64,000 nt of DNA from Pseudomonas marginalis (GTDB lineage: Bacteria > Pseudomonadota > Gammaproteobacteria > Pseudomonadales > Pseudomonadaceae). A program made the translations under genes and the position numbers. Below are positions 54,351 to 64,000 of this stretch, in pieces (positions within the stretch are counted from its first letter, which is position 1; each line of letters starts with the position of its first letter). The stretch covers positions 496,001-560,000 of the forward strand of contig NZ_VTFG01000001.1 of the NCBI RefSeq assembly GCF_008692035.1, written 5' to 3'. Below the pieces are notes generated by a model. It ran no database searches, was not told where the DNA came from, and saw nothing but the letters and a program-made list of their open reading frames with translations.

Positions 54351-55208
54351 ATGACTGACTACCCACGCCCGCCCTTCGCCCCTCAGGCGCAAAACGTACC
54401 CGGTACCCAAAGCACCATGGACCCGTACCCGGACTGTGGGGAGCAGAGTTACAAGGGTTCTGGCCGATTGGCCAACAAGATCGCCCTGATCACCGGTGCC
54501 GACAGCGGCATTGGCCGCGCAGTGGCCATCGCCTTCGCCCGTGAAGGCGCCGATGTGGCCCTCGCCTACCTGGACGAACACGAAGACGCCAGGGAAACCG
54601 CGCGCTGGGTCGAGGAAGCCGGCCGCCAATGCCTGTTGCTGCCCGGTGACATCGCGCAAAAAGCCACCTGCCAGGCGCTGGTCGACAAGACCGTGGAACA
54701 GTTCGGGCGCATTGACGTGCTGGTCAATAACGCTGCGTTCCAGATGACCCACGAAACGCTCGAAGAGATCGAGGATGAGGAATGGGTCAAGACCTTCGAT
54801 ATCAACATCACCGCGATGTTTCGCCTCTGCAAGGCCGCGCTGCCGCATATGAAGGCCGGCAGTTCGATCATCAACACCAGCTCGGTCAATTCCGACATGC
54901 CCAAGCCGACCCTGCTGGCCTATGCCGCCACCAAGGGCGCAATCGCCAACTTCACCGGCGGCTTGGCGCAACTACTCGGCAGCAAGGGCATCCGCGTCAA
55001 CAGCGTCGCGCCCGGCCCGATCTGGACGCCGTTGATTGTGGCGACCATGACCGATGACGACGTGCAGAGTTTCGGCAGCGAAACCCCACTGGGCCGCCCC
55101 GGCCAACCGGTGGAAGTGGCGCCGATTTATGTGCTGCTGGCATCGGACGAGGCCAGCTATATCTCGGGGTCGCGTTATGCGGTCACCGGCGGCAAACCGA
55201 TTCTGTAG
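54351..55208 (+). CDS. SDR family oxidoreductase
   Basis: A 285-residue SDR with a characteristic N-terminal extension (GTQSTMDPYPDCGEQSYKGS). It has TGADSGIGRA for cofactor binding, NNAA, Ser in NTSSVNS and YAATK with the catalytic Tyr and Lys. Similar to stress-induced YhdF/general stress protein 39-like dehydrogenases. GGAG lies upstream of ATG 54351. Confidence 0.9.
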   Translation: MTDYPRPPFAPQAQNVPGTQSTMDPYPDCGEQSYKGSGRLANKIALITGADSGIGRAVAIAFAREGADVALAYLDEHEDARETARWVEEAGRQCLLLPGDIAQKATCQALVDKTVEQFGRIDVLVNNAAFQMTHETLEEIEDEEWVKTFDINITAMFRLCKAALPHMKAGSSIINTSSVNSDMPKPTLLAYAATKGAIANFTGGLAQLLGSKGIRVNSVAPGPIWTPLIVATMTDDDVQSFGSETPLGRPGQPVEVAPIYVLLASDEASYISGSRYAVTGGKPIL

Positions 55209-55224
55209 GTCCGCAGCTGTTCGT

Positions 55225-56139
55225 CTACAGATCAAACCGATCCACCGCCCGCCGCCGCTCGTTGTCGTCACGCACGTCATAGCTGGCGGTGGTCTGGATA
55301 TTGGTGTGATGCGCCAGCTTCTGTGCAATCGACAGGTCATGCTCCTCGATCACCCGCGTGATAAACGAGCGGCGAAAATCGTGGGGCATGATCTTCACCC
55401 CCACCTGCTCACCCCGCTGGCGGGCGATGTAGTAAATCGCATGCTTGGTGATACGTTCCCGGGTGATATGGCTGCCCCGGCGTATGCGGTTGAACAGGAA
55501 GCTATCGTCCTGCTCGCCTTCCTTGAGCTGTTCGCGCCTGAACGCCAACCACGCCTGCAGCTTGGCGAAAGCCCAGTCCGGCGCATACTTGACCAATTCC
55601 TTATTGCCCTTGCCGATTACCCGCAAGCTGCGTTCATCGAAGTTGATCTGCGCCAGGTCGAGGTTGACCGACTCGGACTTGCGCATGCCCGAGCCATACA
55701 GGATGCCGATGACCGCTGCATCACGCAGGCCCTGGGGGCGAGGGTCGGCGGCGCAGACCTCCATCATTTCCCGGATCAACGTGCGCCGCAGATTGCGGCC
55801 CTGGCCCAGGCGCGTGCCGGGCGTGGCCTTGACCGTGCGCATTTTCAGGAGATGTTCCTGGCTGATCAGGCTCATCCGCCAGGCTTCGTTCATCACCCCG
55901 CGCACGGCATTCACATACAAGGATGAGGTGTTCGGTGCGTAGCCGTCTTCACGCAATGCTGCGACCAGGGCGATGATATGTTCGGGTTGCAGCAGGTGCC
56001 AGTCGATGTCTTCGAGGTTGATGTCTTCGAAGCCCAGGCGGTCGGCGGCGTCCTGCAGCACGTAGCGCATGGTCAGTTGGCTGGAGGGGGCCAGGCGGGT
56101 GAGGTAGAGGGTCAACGGGTTGCGGATAGACTCGGTCAA
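55225..56139 (-). CDS. orphan tyrosine-type integrase
   Basis: A 304-residue recombinase. The catalytic Arg is in YGSGMRKSESVNLD, HDFRRSFITR holds HxxR, HTNIQTTASYD contains the third box His and the tyrosine nucleophile. It seems intact. No cargo, att repeats or phage genes surround it, and it is convergent with an SDR gene. Possibly a domesticated or stand-alone recombinase of the chromosome. Confidence 0.88.
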   Translation of the reverse strand: MTESIRNPLTLYLTRLAPSSQLTMRYVLQDAADRLGFEDINLEDIDWHLLQPEHIIALVAALREDGYAPNTSSLYVNAVRGVMNEAWRMSLISQEHLLKMRTVKATPGTRLGQGRNLRRTLIREMMEVCAADPRPQGLRDAAVIGILYGSGMRKSESVNLDLAQINFDERSLRVIGKGNKELVKYAPDWAFAKLQAWLAFRREQLKEGEQDDSFLFNRIRRGSHITRERITKHAIYYIARQRGEQVGVKIMPHDFRRSFITRVIEEHDLSIAQKLAHHTNIQTTASYDVRDDNERRRAVDRFDL

Positions 56140-56158
56140 GGTAGATCAGCCTTTGGAT

Positions 56159-56198
56159 TAAATACCTCGAACAACTCATTGTTTAATCGAGGTATTTA
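56159..56198. promoter_or_regulatory. inverted repeat upstream of the orphan integrase
   Basis: TAAATACCTCGA (56159-56170) and TCGAGGTATTTA (56187-56198) are exact reverse complements separated by 16 bases, 20 bases upstream of the integrase ATG. The place fits an operator or a recombination core for the integrase. Confidence 0.5.
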
Positions 56199-56247
56199 GT
56201 GAATTGGCGAAGACCGAGTCTAACCCAGGAAAAGCCCTGGCACAAAA

Positions 56248-57060
56248 TCACGGTGCCGTGTCTTCATCCTCGGTGGGCGCCTGGGGCTGGGTCTGGGCCT
56301 GGCTCCATTCGGCATCCTGCTTCTGCATCAGGGCGAACCAGTGCTGACGCATAAAGGCCAGGTAAGCGTCCGGCGCCTTGGCAAAGTCCTTCTCATCGCC
56401 ATAGCAACCCGGCAACGGCAACTCCGTGCCCTGCTCCTTGTACTGGCTGACCAGCGCCTGCTGCCCGGCCACGCTGCAATCCTTGGGCAGCGGCATGCCA
56501 CGCAGGGCCCCGGCCTCCTCATCCCACCAGGCTGCGCCGACCCGGTCGACCCCGCGCAGGCGGTACTTCTGCGACTTGCCGACATGCATGATCAGCTTGA
56601 ATTCGTTGGGGCTGACATCGCTGGTGCAGGAGCGCGAATAGCCCACGGTGGCCTGGGTGATGCCATCGCCAGTGAGGTCGGTGACCTTGGTCGCGGCCAT
56701 GTCGAAGCGCAGCGCCGCATCGAACTGGCAATGCTGCACGTCGTCGTAGAGCATCCACATGCGCTTGGGACGGTCACCGTCGATCAGGTATTGGGCCGCA
56801 TAGACAAACGCCGACTGGGTACCGTCATCCTCGCGTTCGCTGACCTGCTCGGAGAGCACCAGCAGGTTCTTGCCCTGGCGGTCGTCCCAGGTGTAGGCGG
56901 CGACCTGCCTGCCGCGCACCTCAACACCCTCAGGCACTTGGGTGAGCGCGGTGAGCGCCACGCCATCATCTGCCCGTACGGCGCTGGCGCAGGCCGCCGT
57001 CATCAACAATCCGATCAAAACGGGCCGCCATTGGCCGCTTATACGCTGCACGCTATTCAT
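56248..57060 (-). CDS. hypothetical periplasmic protein
   Basis: A 270-residue protein with a signal peptide (LIGLLMTAACASAVRA, cleavage likely before DDG). The mature part has TWDDRQGKNLLVLSEQ, CQFDAALRF and TDLTGDGITQATVGYSRSC, resembling exported proteins with repeated D-G-D-type loops that NCBI groups with M949_RS01915-like proteins, but this is a weak memory. Function unknown. It is divergent from the arn operon. Confidence 0.7.
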   Translation of the reverse strand: MNSVQRISGQWRPVLIGLLMTAACASAVRADDGVALTALTQVPEGVEVRGRQVAAYTWDDRQGKNLLVLSEQVSEREDDGTQSAFVYAAQYLIDGDRPKRMWMLYDDVQHCQFDAALRFDMAATKVTDLTGDGITQATVGYSRSCTSDVSPNEFKLIMHVGKSQKYRLRGVDRVGAAWWDEEAGALRGMPLPKDCSVAGQQALVSQYKEQGTELPLPGCYGDEKDFAKAPDAYLAFMRQHWFALMQKQDAEWSQAQTQPQAPTEDEDTAP

Positions 57061-57460
57061 CCGAGTACCCTGGCAAGAGATGGCTTACTTTACCGGCACT
57101 TGAAGCGCATTGCAGAGAAGATTCTTCAATTAGGACCAAGGGCTGGCGGATTAAAGCGCCTCACCTGCAGACAACGCCTATTCAGCCTGCGGACCTTCCC
57201 CTGCCATACCTTAGTTACCTAGCTGAACCCTAGCTGTCTACCTGTCAAATAAACGAGTTTTTCATCTGCCTTTCATATCTGTTGCACATTTTTGCGCTTA
57301 ATCTTGAACGTGAAACTTCAGAGCGAATTCCACAACACCAGCTAAGCTGTTGATTACGCTTCATCTTTAGTGCCGCTTTTTAAGTGCGGGCCAGGTGTTC
57401 GTCCAATGATTACTACTGCTTTCACGCGCCAAGTTGCTCCAGTCCCGAGGTCATGAATCT
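57061..57460. other. upstream region of the arn operon
   Basis: A 400-base gap divergent between the periplasmic protein and arnC. No arnB or other gene. It contains the direct repeat TTTCAT at 57260-57265 and 57271-57276. Otherwise nothing clear. Confidence 0.5.
57260..57276. promoter_or_regulatory. 11-bp-spaced direct repeat, candidate response-regulator box
   Basis: TTTCAT-N5-TTTCAT has the 11-base periodicity typical of OmpR-family response regulator sites (PmrA or PhoP boxes have the same geometry but different words). Located about 190 bases upstream of arnC, it could help control the operon. Inferred. Confidence 0.35.
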
Positions 57461-58498
57461 TTGAAACCCTACCCTATTCATTGCGTGTCGATCGTTATCC
57501 CGGTCTACAACGAACAAGAAAGCCTGCCTGAACTGCTGCGTCGTACCACTGCCGCCTGCAAGCAACTGGCCTACGAATACGAAATCATCCTGGTGGATGA
57601 CGGTAGCCGCGACAACTCCGCCCAATTGCTCGAAGACGCCGCCGCGCAAGACGGCAGCAACGTGGTGGCGGTGATCCTCAATCGCAACTACGGGCAGCAC
57701 GCGGCGATCATGGCCGGTTTCGAGCAGTGCCGGGGCGACGTGGTGATTACCCTCGACGCCGATCTGCAGAACCCCCCCGAAGAAATCCCGCGCCTGGTTG
57801 AACAGGCCGCCCTGGGCTACGACGTTGTCGCCACGGTACGCAACAATCGCCAGGACTCGGCTTTTCGCCGCTGGCCTTCGCGCCTGATCAACCTCGCCGT
57901 GCAACGCTCCACCGGCGTGGCCATGAGCGACTACGGCTGCATGCTGCGCGCTTACCGGCGCACCATCGTCGACGCCATGCTCGCCTGCCGCGAGCGCAGC
58001 ACCTTCATCCCGATCCTGGCCAACGGCTTTGCTCGTCACACCACCGAGATCCTGGTGCACCACGCCGAGCGTGAACACGGCGAATCCAAATACAGCGCCA
58101 TGCGCCTGATCAGCCTGATGTTCGACCTGCTGACCTGCATGACCACCACGCCGCTGCGCTTGCTGTCCATCGTCGGCTTCAGTCTGGCGGCGCTGGGCGT
58201 GTTCTTCGCCTTTGCGTTGATCGTGATGCGCCTGGCCTTCGGCGCCGACTGGGCCGGTGACGGTCTGTTCGTACTGTTCGCGGTGCTGTTCGTGTTCACC
58301 GGCGGCCAGTTCATCGGCATGGGCCTGCTGGGCGAATACCTGGGGCGCATGTACAGCGACGTGCGCGCCCGCCCCCGCTTCTTTATTGAAAAAGTGCTGC
58401 GCAACCAACCGGCGGCACCGGCACCCGTGGTCGTCGTCGACGGCCTGGTGTCCTCCCATTCCACCACTACTTTTCCTTCCGATCAGGTTTCGTCATGA
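57461..58498 (+). CDS. arnC: undecaprenyl-phosphate 4-deoxy-4-formamido-L-arabinose transferase
   Basis: A 345-residue membrane glycosyltransferase with a GT2 domain ([38 protein letters not shown]) and two C-terminal TM helices. It moves formamido-arabinose to undecaprenyl phosphate. The TTG at 57461 gives the usual N-terminus [19 protein letters not shown], so I prefer it to the TTG at 57434. Its TGA overlaps the arnA ATG. Confidence 0.95.
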   Translation: MKPYPIHCVSIVIPVYNEQESLPELLRRTTAACKQLAYEYEIILVDDGSRDNSAQLLEDAAAQDGSNVVAVILNRNYGQHAAIMAGFEQCRGDVVITLDADLQNPPEEIPRLVEQAALGYDVVATVRNNRQDSAFRRWPSRLINLAVQRSTGVAMSDYGCMLRAYRRTIVDAMLACRERSTFIPILANGFARHTTEILVHHAEREHGESKYSAMRLISLMFDLLTCMTTTPLRLLSIVGFSLAALGVFFAFALIVMRLAFGADWAGDGLFVLFAVLFVFTGGQFIGMGLLGEYLGRMYSDVRARPRFFIEKVLRNQPAAPAPVVVVDGLVSSHSTTTFPSDQVSS

Positions 58499-60486
58499 AT
58501 TCAAAAGCCGTTGTCTTCGCTTACCACGATATTGGCTGTGCGGGCATTGAAGCCCTGCTGACTGCCGGCTACGACATTGCCGCCGTGTTCACCCATGCCG
58601 ACGACCCCAAGGAAAACAATTTCTACGGCTCCGTCGCCCAACTCTGCGCGCGCAACGGCATCCCGGTACACGCGCCGGAAGACGCCAACCACCCGCTGTG
58701 GATCGAGCGCATCGCCAAGTTGAACCCGGACTACATTTTTTCTTTCTACTACCGCAACCTGCTGAGCGAACCGCTGTTGGCCACCGCCAGCAAAGGCGCG
58801 TTCAACCTGCACGGCTCGTTGCTGCCTAAATACCGTGGCCGTGCCCCGGCCAACTGGGTGCTGGTCAACGGCGAAACCGAAACCGGCGTGACCCTGCACC
58901 GCATGGTCAAGCGCGCCGATGCCGGGGCGATCCTGGCCCAGCAAAAAGTCGGGATCGAGCGCACCGACACCGGCCTGACCCTGCACGCCAAGCTGCGTGA
59001 TGCGGCCACCAGCCTGCTGCGCGACGCCCTGCCGCAACTGGCTGCGGGCAAGCTGAGCGAGACGGCTCAGGACGAAAGCCAGGCCACCTACTTTGGTCGC
59101 CGTACGGCTGCCGACGGCAAGCTGGAGTGGAAAAAACCCGCTGAAGAACTGTTCAACCTGGTGCGCGCGGTGACTCAACCGTACCCAGGCGCGTTCTGCG
59201 CCGTCGGCGAGCACAAGCTCATCGTCTGGCAAGCCGAAGTGGTCAAGGGCAATGAAGGCCTGGCGCCGGGCCGTGTGATCAGCGTCAACCCGCTGCGCAT
59301 CGCCTGCGGCGAAGACTCCCTGGTGGTCAAGTTTGGCCAGCGCAATGACAACGGCCTGTACCTGGCGGGTCCGTCGCTGGCCAACGAACTGGGCCTGGTC
59401 GACGGCTCCGTGCTGCGCGGTGCCGAGTCCGGCCGCAAGCCGCGGCGGACCCGCGTGCTGATCCTCGGTGTGAACGGCTTTATCGGTAACCACCTGTCCG
59501 AGCGCCTGCTGCGTGACGACCGTTATGAAGTCTACGGCCTGGACATTGGCTCCGACGCCATCGAGCGCCTGCGCAGCCACCCGAACTTCCATTACGTCGA
59601 AGGCGACATCAGCATCCACACCGAGTGGATCGAGTACCACATCAAGAAGTGCGACGTGGTCCTGCCACTGGTGGCCATCGCCACACCGATCGAATACACC
59701 CGCAACCCGCTGCGCGTGTTCGAGCTGGACTTCGAAGAAAACCTCAAGCTGGTGCGCTACTGCGTCAAGTACAACAAGCGCGTGATTTTCCCGTCGACCT
59801 CCGAAGTCTATGGCATGTGCCAGGACCAGTATTTCGACGAAGACACCTCCAACCTGGTGGTCGGCCCGGTCAACAAGCAGCGCTGGATCTACTCGGTCTC
59901 CAAGCAACTGCTGGACCGCGTGATCTGGGCCTACGGCGCCAAGGGCCTGAACTTCACCCTGTTCCGTCCGTTCAACTGGATGGGCCCGCGCCTGGACCGC
60001 CTGGATTCGGCGCGTATCGGCAGCTCCCGGGCGATCACCCAGCTGATCCTGAACCTGGTGGAAGGTACGCCGATCCGCCTGTTCGACGGCGGCGAGCAGA
60101 AGCGTTGCTTCACTGACATCGCCGACGGTATCGAAGCCCTGGCGCGCATCATCGATAACGACAACGATGCCTGCAACGGCCAGATCATCAACATCGGCAA
60201 CCCGGAAAACGAAGCCAGCATCCGCCAGTTGGGCGAAGAGCTGCTGCGTCAGTTCGAGGCGCACCCGCTGCGCGGCAACTTCCCACCGTTCGCCGGTTTC
60301 CGCGACGTCGAAAGCAAGGCGTTCTACGGCACCGGTTACCAGGACGTGGCGCACCGCAAGCCAAGCATCGAAAACGCCAAGCGCCTGCTGAACTGGGAGC
60401 CGACCGTGGAGATGAGCGAAACCATCGGCAATACGCTGGACTTCTTCCTGCGTGAAGCCATGCTCGAAATCGCGGACAAAAAGTAA
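58495..60486 (+). CDS. arnA: bifunctional UDP-4-amino-4-deoxy-L-arabinose formyltransferase / UDP-glucuronic acid oxidase
   Basis: A 663-residue two-domain enzyme of normal length. N-terminal formyltransferase (about 1-305): [19 protein letters not shown] with the catalytic Asn/His. C-terminal dehydrogenase-decarboxylase (about 315-663): [15 protein letters not shown]ossmann motif and STSEVYGMC. Makes and formylates the arabinose precursors for lipid A modification. Confidence 0.96.
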   Translation: MNSKAVVFAYHDIGCAGIEALLTAGYDIAAVFTHADDPKENNFYGSVAQLCARNGIPVHAPEDANHPLWIERIAKLNPDYIFSFYYRNLLSEPLLATASKGAFNLHGSLLPKYRGRAPANWVLVNGETETGVTLHRMVKRADAGAILAQQKVGIERTDTGLTLHAKLRDAATSLLRDALPQLAAGKLSETAQDESQATYFGRRTAADGKLEWKKPAEELFNLVRAVTQPYPGAFCAVGEHKLIVWQAEVVKGNEGLAPGRVISVNPLRIACGEDSLVVKFGQRNDNGLYLAGPSLANELGLVDGSVLRGAESGRKPRRTRVLILGVNGFIGNHLSERLLRDDRYEVYGLDIGSDAIERLRSHPNFHYVEGDISIHTEWIEYHIKKCDVVLPLVAIATPIEYTRNPLRVFELDFEENLKLVRYCVKYNKRVIFPSTSEVYGMCQDQYFDEDTSNLVVGPVNKQRWIYSVSKQLLDRVIWAYGAKGLNFTLFRPFNWMGPRLDRLDSARIGSSRAITQLILNLVEGTPIRLFDGGEQKRCFTDIADGIEALARIIDNDNDACNGQIINIGNPENEASIRQLGEELLRQFEAHPLRGNFPPFAGFRDVESKAFYGTGYQDVAHRKPSIENAKRLLNWEPTVEMSETIGNTLDFFLREAMLEIADKK

Positions 60487-61370
60487 TGAAGGCAGGCTTG
60501 CGCATCGACGTCGATACCTACCGCGGCACCCGTGAAGGCGTGCCACGGTTGCTCGAATCCCTGGATGAGGCCGGGGTCAAGGCGACGTTCTTCTTCAGTG
60601 TCGGGCCGGACAACATGGGGCGCCACTTGTGGCGCCTGATTCGCCCGCAGTTCCTGTGGAAGATGCTGCGTTCCAACGCGGCCGGCCTGTACGGCTGGGA
60701 CATCCTGCTGGCCGGCACCGCCTGGCCAGGCAAGCCGATCGGTCGTGACCTGGGGCACTTGATGCGCCAGGCCAAGGCGGCGGGGCATGAAGTCGGCCTG
60801 CACGCCTGGGATCACCACGGCTGGCAGGCCAACACCGGGCGTTGGAGCGATGCACAGCTGGTGGAGCAGATTCGACGCGGCGTGGAGACCTTGAGCGACA
60901 TCCTCGGCGAGCGCATCGACTGTTCGGCGGCTGCTGGTTGGCGTGCCGATGAGCGGGTGGTGCAGGCCAAGCAAGGTTTCAACTTCCGCTACAACAGCGA
61001 TTGCCGGGGTACCAGCCTGTTTCGGCCGACATTGGCCGATGGCAGCGCGGGTACGCCACAAATTCCGGTGGACCTGCCGACCTTCGACGAAGTCGTCGGG
61101 CCGGTGGTGGCCGCCAAAGACTTCAACGGCTTCATTCTTGACCGGTTTGCCGAGTCGAAGCTCAACGTCTACACGATCCACGCAGAAGTAGAAGGGATTC
61201 TGATGGCCAATGATTTTCGCCAGTTGCTCGCCCAGGCAGGGCAGCGCGGCATCGACTTCAACCCCCTGGGCGACTTGCTGCCTGCGGACCTGACCACCCT
61301 GCCCCGGCAACACCTGGTGCGCGGCGCCTTGAGCGGCCGTGAGGGGTGGCTCGGAGTGCAGCAGGCATGA
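60486..61370 (+). CDS. arnD: 4-deoxy-4-formamido-L-arabinose-phosphoundecaprenol deformylase
   Basis: A 294-residue NodB-type polysaccharide deacetylase. The N-terminal [16 protein letters not shown] contains the metal-site Asp pair; [14 protein letters not shown] holds the metal His residues. It removes the formyl group at the inner membrane. The ATG overlaps the arnA TAA by a base. Confidence 0.95.
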   Translation: MKAGLRIDVDTYRGTREGVPRLLESLDEAGVKATFFFSVGPDNMGRHLWRLIRPQFLWKMLRSNAAGLYGWDILLAGTAWPGKPIGRDLGHLMRQAKAAGHEVGLHAWDHHGWQANTGRWSDAQLVEQIRRGVETLSDILGERIDCSAAAGWRADERVVQAKQGFNFRYNSDCRGTSLFRPTLADGSAGTPQIPVDLPTFDEVVGPVVAAKDFNGFILDRFAESKLNVYTIHAEVEGILMANDFRQLLAQAGQRGIDFNPLGDLLPADLTTLPRQHLVRGALSGREGWLGVQQA

Positions 61371-63022
61371 TCCGGCGTTGGGCCTTGCCCCTGCTCCTGT
61401 TGGCGTTCGGTGTGTTTTACCTGTTGCCGCTGGCCACCCACGGCCTGTGGATTCCGGATGAAACCCGCTATGCACAGATCAGCCAGGAAATGCTGCTGAC
61501 CGGCAAGTGGGCCTCGCCGCACTTCATGGGGATCCGCTACTTCGAAAAACCGGCTGCCGGTTACTGGATGATCGCGCTGGGCCAGGCGATCTTCGGGCAG
61601 AACCTGTTTGGCGTGCGCTTCGCCTCGGCGCTGAGCACCGGCTTGAGCATCCTGCTGGTGTACCTGGTGTCGCGCCGCTTGTGGAATGACCCGCAAAAAA
61701 GCCTGGTCAGCAGTGTGCTGTACATGAGTTTTGTCAGCGTGGCGGCACTGGGCGGCTATGCCAACCTCGATCCGCAGTTCACGTTCTGGGTCAACCTGAC
61801 CGGCGTCGCCCTGTGGTTCTGCTTCGACAGCACCACCCGCAACGGCCGCCTGGGGGCCTGGGCGCTGCTCGGTTTTGCCTGTGGCATGGGCTTTATGACC
61901 AAGGGCTTCCTCGCGTGGCTGTTGCCGGTGTTGATCGCCCTGCCCTACGCGATCTGGCAGAAACGCTTTCGCGAATTGCTCGGCTACGGCCTGGTCGCCG
62001 TGGTCGTGGCCATTGCGGTGAGCCTGCCGTGGGCCCTGGCCGTGCACCTGCAGGAGCCGGACTACTGGAACTTCTTCTTTTGGCACGAGCACATCCAGCG
62101 CTTTGCCGGCGACGATGCCCAGCATGCCGAACCGTTCTGGTATTACCTGCCGCTGCTGATTGCCTTCTGCCTGCCGTGGGTGGCGCTGTTGCCGTCCACC
62201 CTGAAACAGGCGTGGCAGGAAAAACGCGCGGCGAAAACCGCCTTCCTGTTGTTGTGGCTGCTGATGCCCCTGGCGTTTTTCAGCCTGGCCAAGGGCAAGT
62301 TGCCCTCCTACATCATGCCGTGCCTGCTGCCGCTGGCGTTGCTGATGGGCCACACCCTGGCCGACAAACTGGCCCAGGCCCGTGGGCGCGTGTTGCGCAT
62401 CAACGGCTGGCTGAACCTGGTGATTGGCGTTGTGGCGTTACTGGCCCTGACCTGGTTCCAACTGAAAAAACCGGTGTACGAGCACGGCAGTGAAACCCTC
62501 AGCCTGGTGCTGGTGTTTGTCTTCCTGTTCGGCTGGATCGTTGCCAACCTGTTGCAGGCCTCGCGCCCGCTGCGCTTGTGGGCAGCGCCGGTGGTCGGCA
62601 GCTGGTTGCTGGTGGCGCTGGTCCCGGCCGCATTGCCCCATTCGGTGGTTTATAACAAGACCCCGGACCAGTTCATCATCGATCACCTCCAGGAGTTGAG
62701 CCAGACCAGCGCGTTGCTGAGCAACGACCTCGGCGCGGCCTCCGCCCTGGCGTGGCGCGTCAAGCGCCCGGACGTGACCCTCTATAACACCGTCGGCGAA
62801 GTGAAATATGGCTTGGCCTTCGACGATGCGGCCCATCACAAGGTCGACACCACGCAGGTCCAGCAATGGATGAGCGACGCGCGCAAACACGGCGCGGTCG
62901 GTGTGGTCATGCGCGTCAAGGGCGACGACGAACTCGCCGAAGTGGACTTGCTGCCCAAGGACGGCAAGCGCTACGAGCAAGGCAATATCGTGATCCTGGT
63001 GTTCCCGCAGGTTGCGCCATGA
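61367..63022 (+). CDS. arnT: undecaprenyl phosphate-alpha-L-Ara4N transferase
   Basis: A 551-residue integral membrane GT83 transferase. The first helix is followed by the conserved periplasmic loop [18 protein letters not shown] and [10 protein letters not shown], and it has around 12 membrane helices. It adds aminoarabinose to lipid A, giving resistance to polymyxin and cationic peptides. Starts at ATG 61367, overlapping arnD by four bases. Confidence 0.95.
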   Translation: MIRRWALPLLLLAFGVFYLLPLATHGLWIPDETRYAQISQEMLLTGKWASPHFMGIRYFEKPAAGYWMIALGQAIFGQNLFGVRFASALSTGLSILLVYLVSRRLWNDPQKSLVSSVLYMSFVSVAALGGYANLDPQFTFWVNLTGVALWFCFDSTTRNGRLGAWALLGFACGMGFMTKGFLAWLLPVLIALPYAIWQKRFRELLGYGLVAVVVAIAVSLPWALAVHLQEPDYWNFFFWHEHIQRFAGDDAQHAEPFWYYLPLLIAFCLPWVALLPSTLKQAWQEKRAAKTAFLLLWLLMPLAFFSLAKGKLPSYIMPCLLPLALLMGHTLADKLAQARGRVLRINGWLNLVIGVVALLALTWFQLKKPVYEHGSETLSLVLVFVFLFGWIVANLLQASRPLRLWAAPVVGSWLLVALVPAALPHSVVYNKTPDQFIIDHLQELSQTSALLSNDLGAASALAWRVKRPDVTLYNTVGEVKYGLAFDDAAHHKVDTTQVQQWMSDARKHGAVGVVMRVKGDDELAEVDLLPKDGKRYEQGNIVILVFPQVAP

Positions 63023-63366
63023 TCACACTGCTCCTGTTATTGGCGGCCTGCCTGCTCACATGCATGGGCCAGGTCTCGCAGAAATTCGCCGTGGAAGGCT
63101 GGCGCGACCAGCCCGACGGTTGGGCGCTGAAACTGCGCTCGCCATGGTTGTGGTCGGCCCTGCTGTGCCTGGGTTTTGGTTTGCTGGTGTGGTTGCTGGT
63201 GTTGCAGCGCCTGGAAGTCGGCATCGCCTACCCGATGCTCAGCCTCAATTTTGTCCTGGTCACCCTGGTGGCGCGCTGTGTGTTCAAGGAGCCCATCGAC
63301 ACACGGCATTGGCTGGGTGTGGTGCTGGTGATTGCCGGTGTGGTGCTGCTGGGGCGCCAGGTATGA
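63019..63366 (+). CDS. arnE: 4-amino-4-deoxy-L-arabinose-phosphoundecaprenol flippase subunit ArnE
   Basis: A 115-residue four-helix EamA-like protein. [12 protein letters not shown] in the first loop and [19 protein letters not shown] are typical of ArnE. With ArnF it flips the lipid-linked sugar to the outer face. ATG 63019 overlaps the arnT stop (ATGA). Confidence 0.93.
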   Translation: MITLLLLLAACLLTCMGQVSQKFAVEGWRDQPDGWALKLRSPWLWSALLCLGFGLLVWLLVLQRLEVGIAYPMLSLNFVLVTLVARCVFKEPIDTRHWLGVVLVIAGVVLLGRQV

Positions 63367-63776
63367 GCCGCGTGCGTGGGTTTGCCCTGGCCCTGGGCAG
63401 CGTTGGCCTGGTCAGCGCCGCCCAGTTGGGCATGCGCTGGAGCATGACGCGCCTGCCCTTGCCTACCGAATGGCTGACGGCGTTCCACAGCAATGCCATC
63501 GACTTCGCGGCGCTCGGCGTGGTGAGCCTGGCGATCCTGGCCTACGCGCTGTCGATGCTCTGCTGGCTCGGCGCCCTCAAGCACCTGCCCCTGGGCCGCG
63601 CCTATTCGCTGCTGAGCATCAGCTATGCGCTGGTGTACCTGCTGGCCGCCAGCCTGCCGGTGTTCAACGAACATTTTTCCCTCTCGAAAACCCTGGGGGT
63701 GGCGCTTGTCATCCTTGGTGTGCTGGTTATTAACTCTCGCCGTGCTAGCGCTGCAAGCGCCAGGAATGCCCCATGA
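63363..63776 (+). CDS. arnF: 4-amino-4-deoxy-L-arabinose-phosphoundecaprenol flippase subunit ArnF
   Basis: A 137-residue four-helix membrane protein with [13 protein letters not shown] and [18 protein letters not shown], as in ArnF. It pairs with ArnE. ATG 63363 overlaps the arnE stop. Confidence 0.93.
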   Translation: MSRVRGFALALGSVGLVSAAQLGMRWSMTRLPLPTEWLTAFHSNAIDFAALGVVSLAILAYALSMLCWLGALKHLPLGRAYSLLSISYALVYLLAASLPVFNEHFSLSKTLGVALVILGVLVINSRRASAASARNAP

Positions 63777-64000
63777 AAATCAGTGTATTTGGTAGTGGTT
63801 ACGTCGGTCTGGTACAGGCCACCGTATTAGCCGAAGTCGGTCACGATGTCATCTGCATGGACGTCGATCAGAACAAGGTCAAGCTCCTGCAGCAAGGCCA
63901 TGTGAGCATCTTCGAGCCGGGGCTGGCGGCCATGGTCAAGGAAAACCTGGAGAGCGGGCGACTGCACTTCACCTTTGACGAAAAGCTTGCCGTCGAACAC
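63773..64000 (+). CDS. ugd: UDP-glucose 6-dehydrogenase, 3'-truncated by the window end
   Basis: The first 76 codons read [20 protein letters not shown] and [15 protein letters not shown], the NAD-binding Rossmann start of UDP-glucose dehydrogenases. It makes UDP-glucuronate, the substrate of ArnA. ATG 63773 overlaps the arnF stop, so it is the last seen gene of the arn operon. The window ends inside it. Confidence 0.95.
   Translation, partial: MKISVFGSGYVGLVQATVLAEVGHDVICMDVDQNKVKLLQQGHVSIFEPGLAAMVKENLESGRLHFTFDEKLAVEH

Noticed and set aside
57422..58459. 345-codon open frame antisense to arnC
   Set aside because: Histidine-, alanine- and glutamine-rich low-complexity product of the kind that GC-rich Pseudomonas genes create on the opposite strand; arnC is certain.
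58501..60546. 681-codon open frame antisense to arnA
   Set aside because: No domain, biased composition, fully covered by the well-conserved arnA.

Overview
The window looks like a Pseudomonas chromosome of the fluorescens group. The right third carries an arn (lipid A aminoarabinose) operon, a deoxyribose catabolic cluster, an MvaT-type nucleoid protein occurs in the left part, and the coding is GC-rich with strong codon bias. No rRNA, tRNA or CRISPR array was found.

Region 1 (1 to about 41.9 kb) is a large accessory island with mixed base composition, many orphan genes and long intergenic stretches. It holds two recombinase genes (a tyrosine integrase at 12787-13770 divergent from a KfrA-like gene, and an odd degenerate double-integrase protein at 39786-41546), decayed gene pieces (an ornithine cyclodeaminase head joined to a symporter tail; a haloacid dehalogenase tail), and many genes of the kinds found in bacterial conflict loci. 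These include a TrlF-like PHP/ATPase, a complete three-gene ABC-3C operon (nuclease-like effector, middle component, DUF3732 ATPase), a DUF4209 protein, HEPN-like proteins, a RES-domain protein next to an ImmA/IrrE peptidase, a YobI-like membrane ATPase, an orphan MbcA/ParS-type antitoxin and an MvaT-family silencer.

The most interesting item is a two-gene module present twice in the island (21331-24761 and 35675-39309). Each copy is an all-helical protein of about 580 residues followed, with overlapping stop and start codons, by a protein with an Mrr-like nuclease N-terminus and a long helical tail. I do not recognise it as a named defence system. The two copies are clearly homologous but diverged.

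Region 2 (42.0 kb to the end) is ordinary chromosome. It contains an SDR gene divergent from an HxlR regulator; a two-component/CheC cluster; deoC divergent from deoR, with an epimerase-like gene, a FucP-type permease and a ribokinase-family kinase forming a likely 2-deoxyribose pathway under DeoR; a chemoreceptor; a Bcr/CflA efflux pump; an SDR; an orphan integrase; a periplasmic protein; and arnC-arnA-arnD-arnT-arnE-arnF-ugd in one tightly overlapping operon. arnB is not present upstream of arnC, and ugd is cut by the window end.
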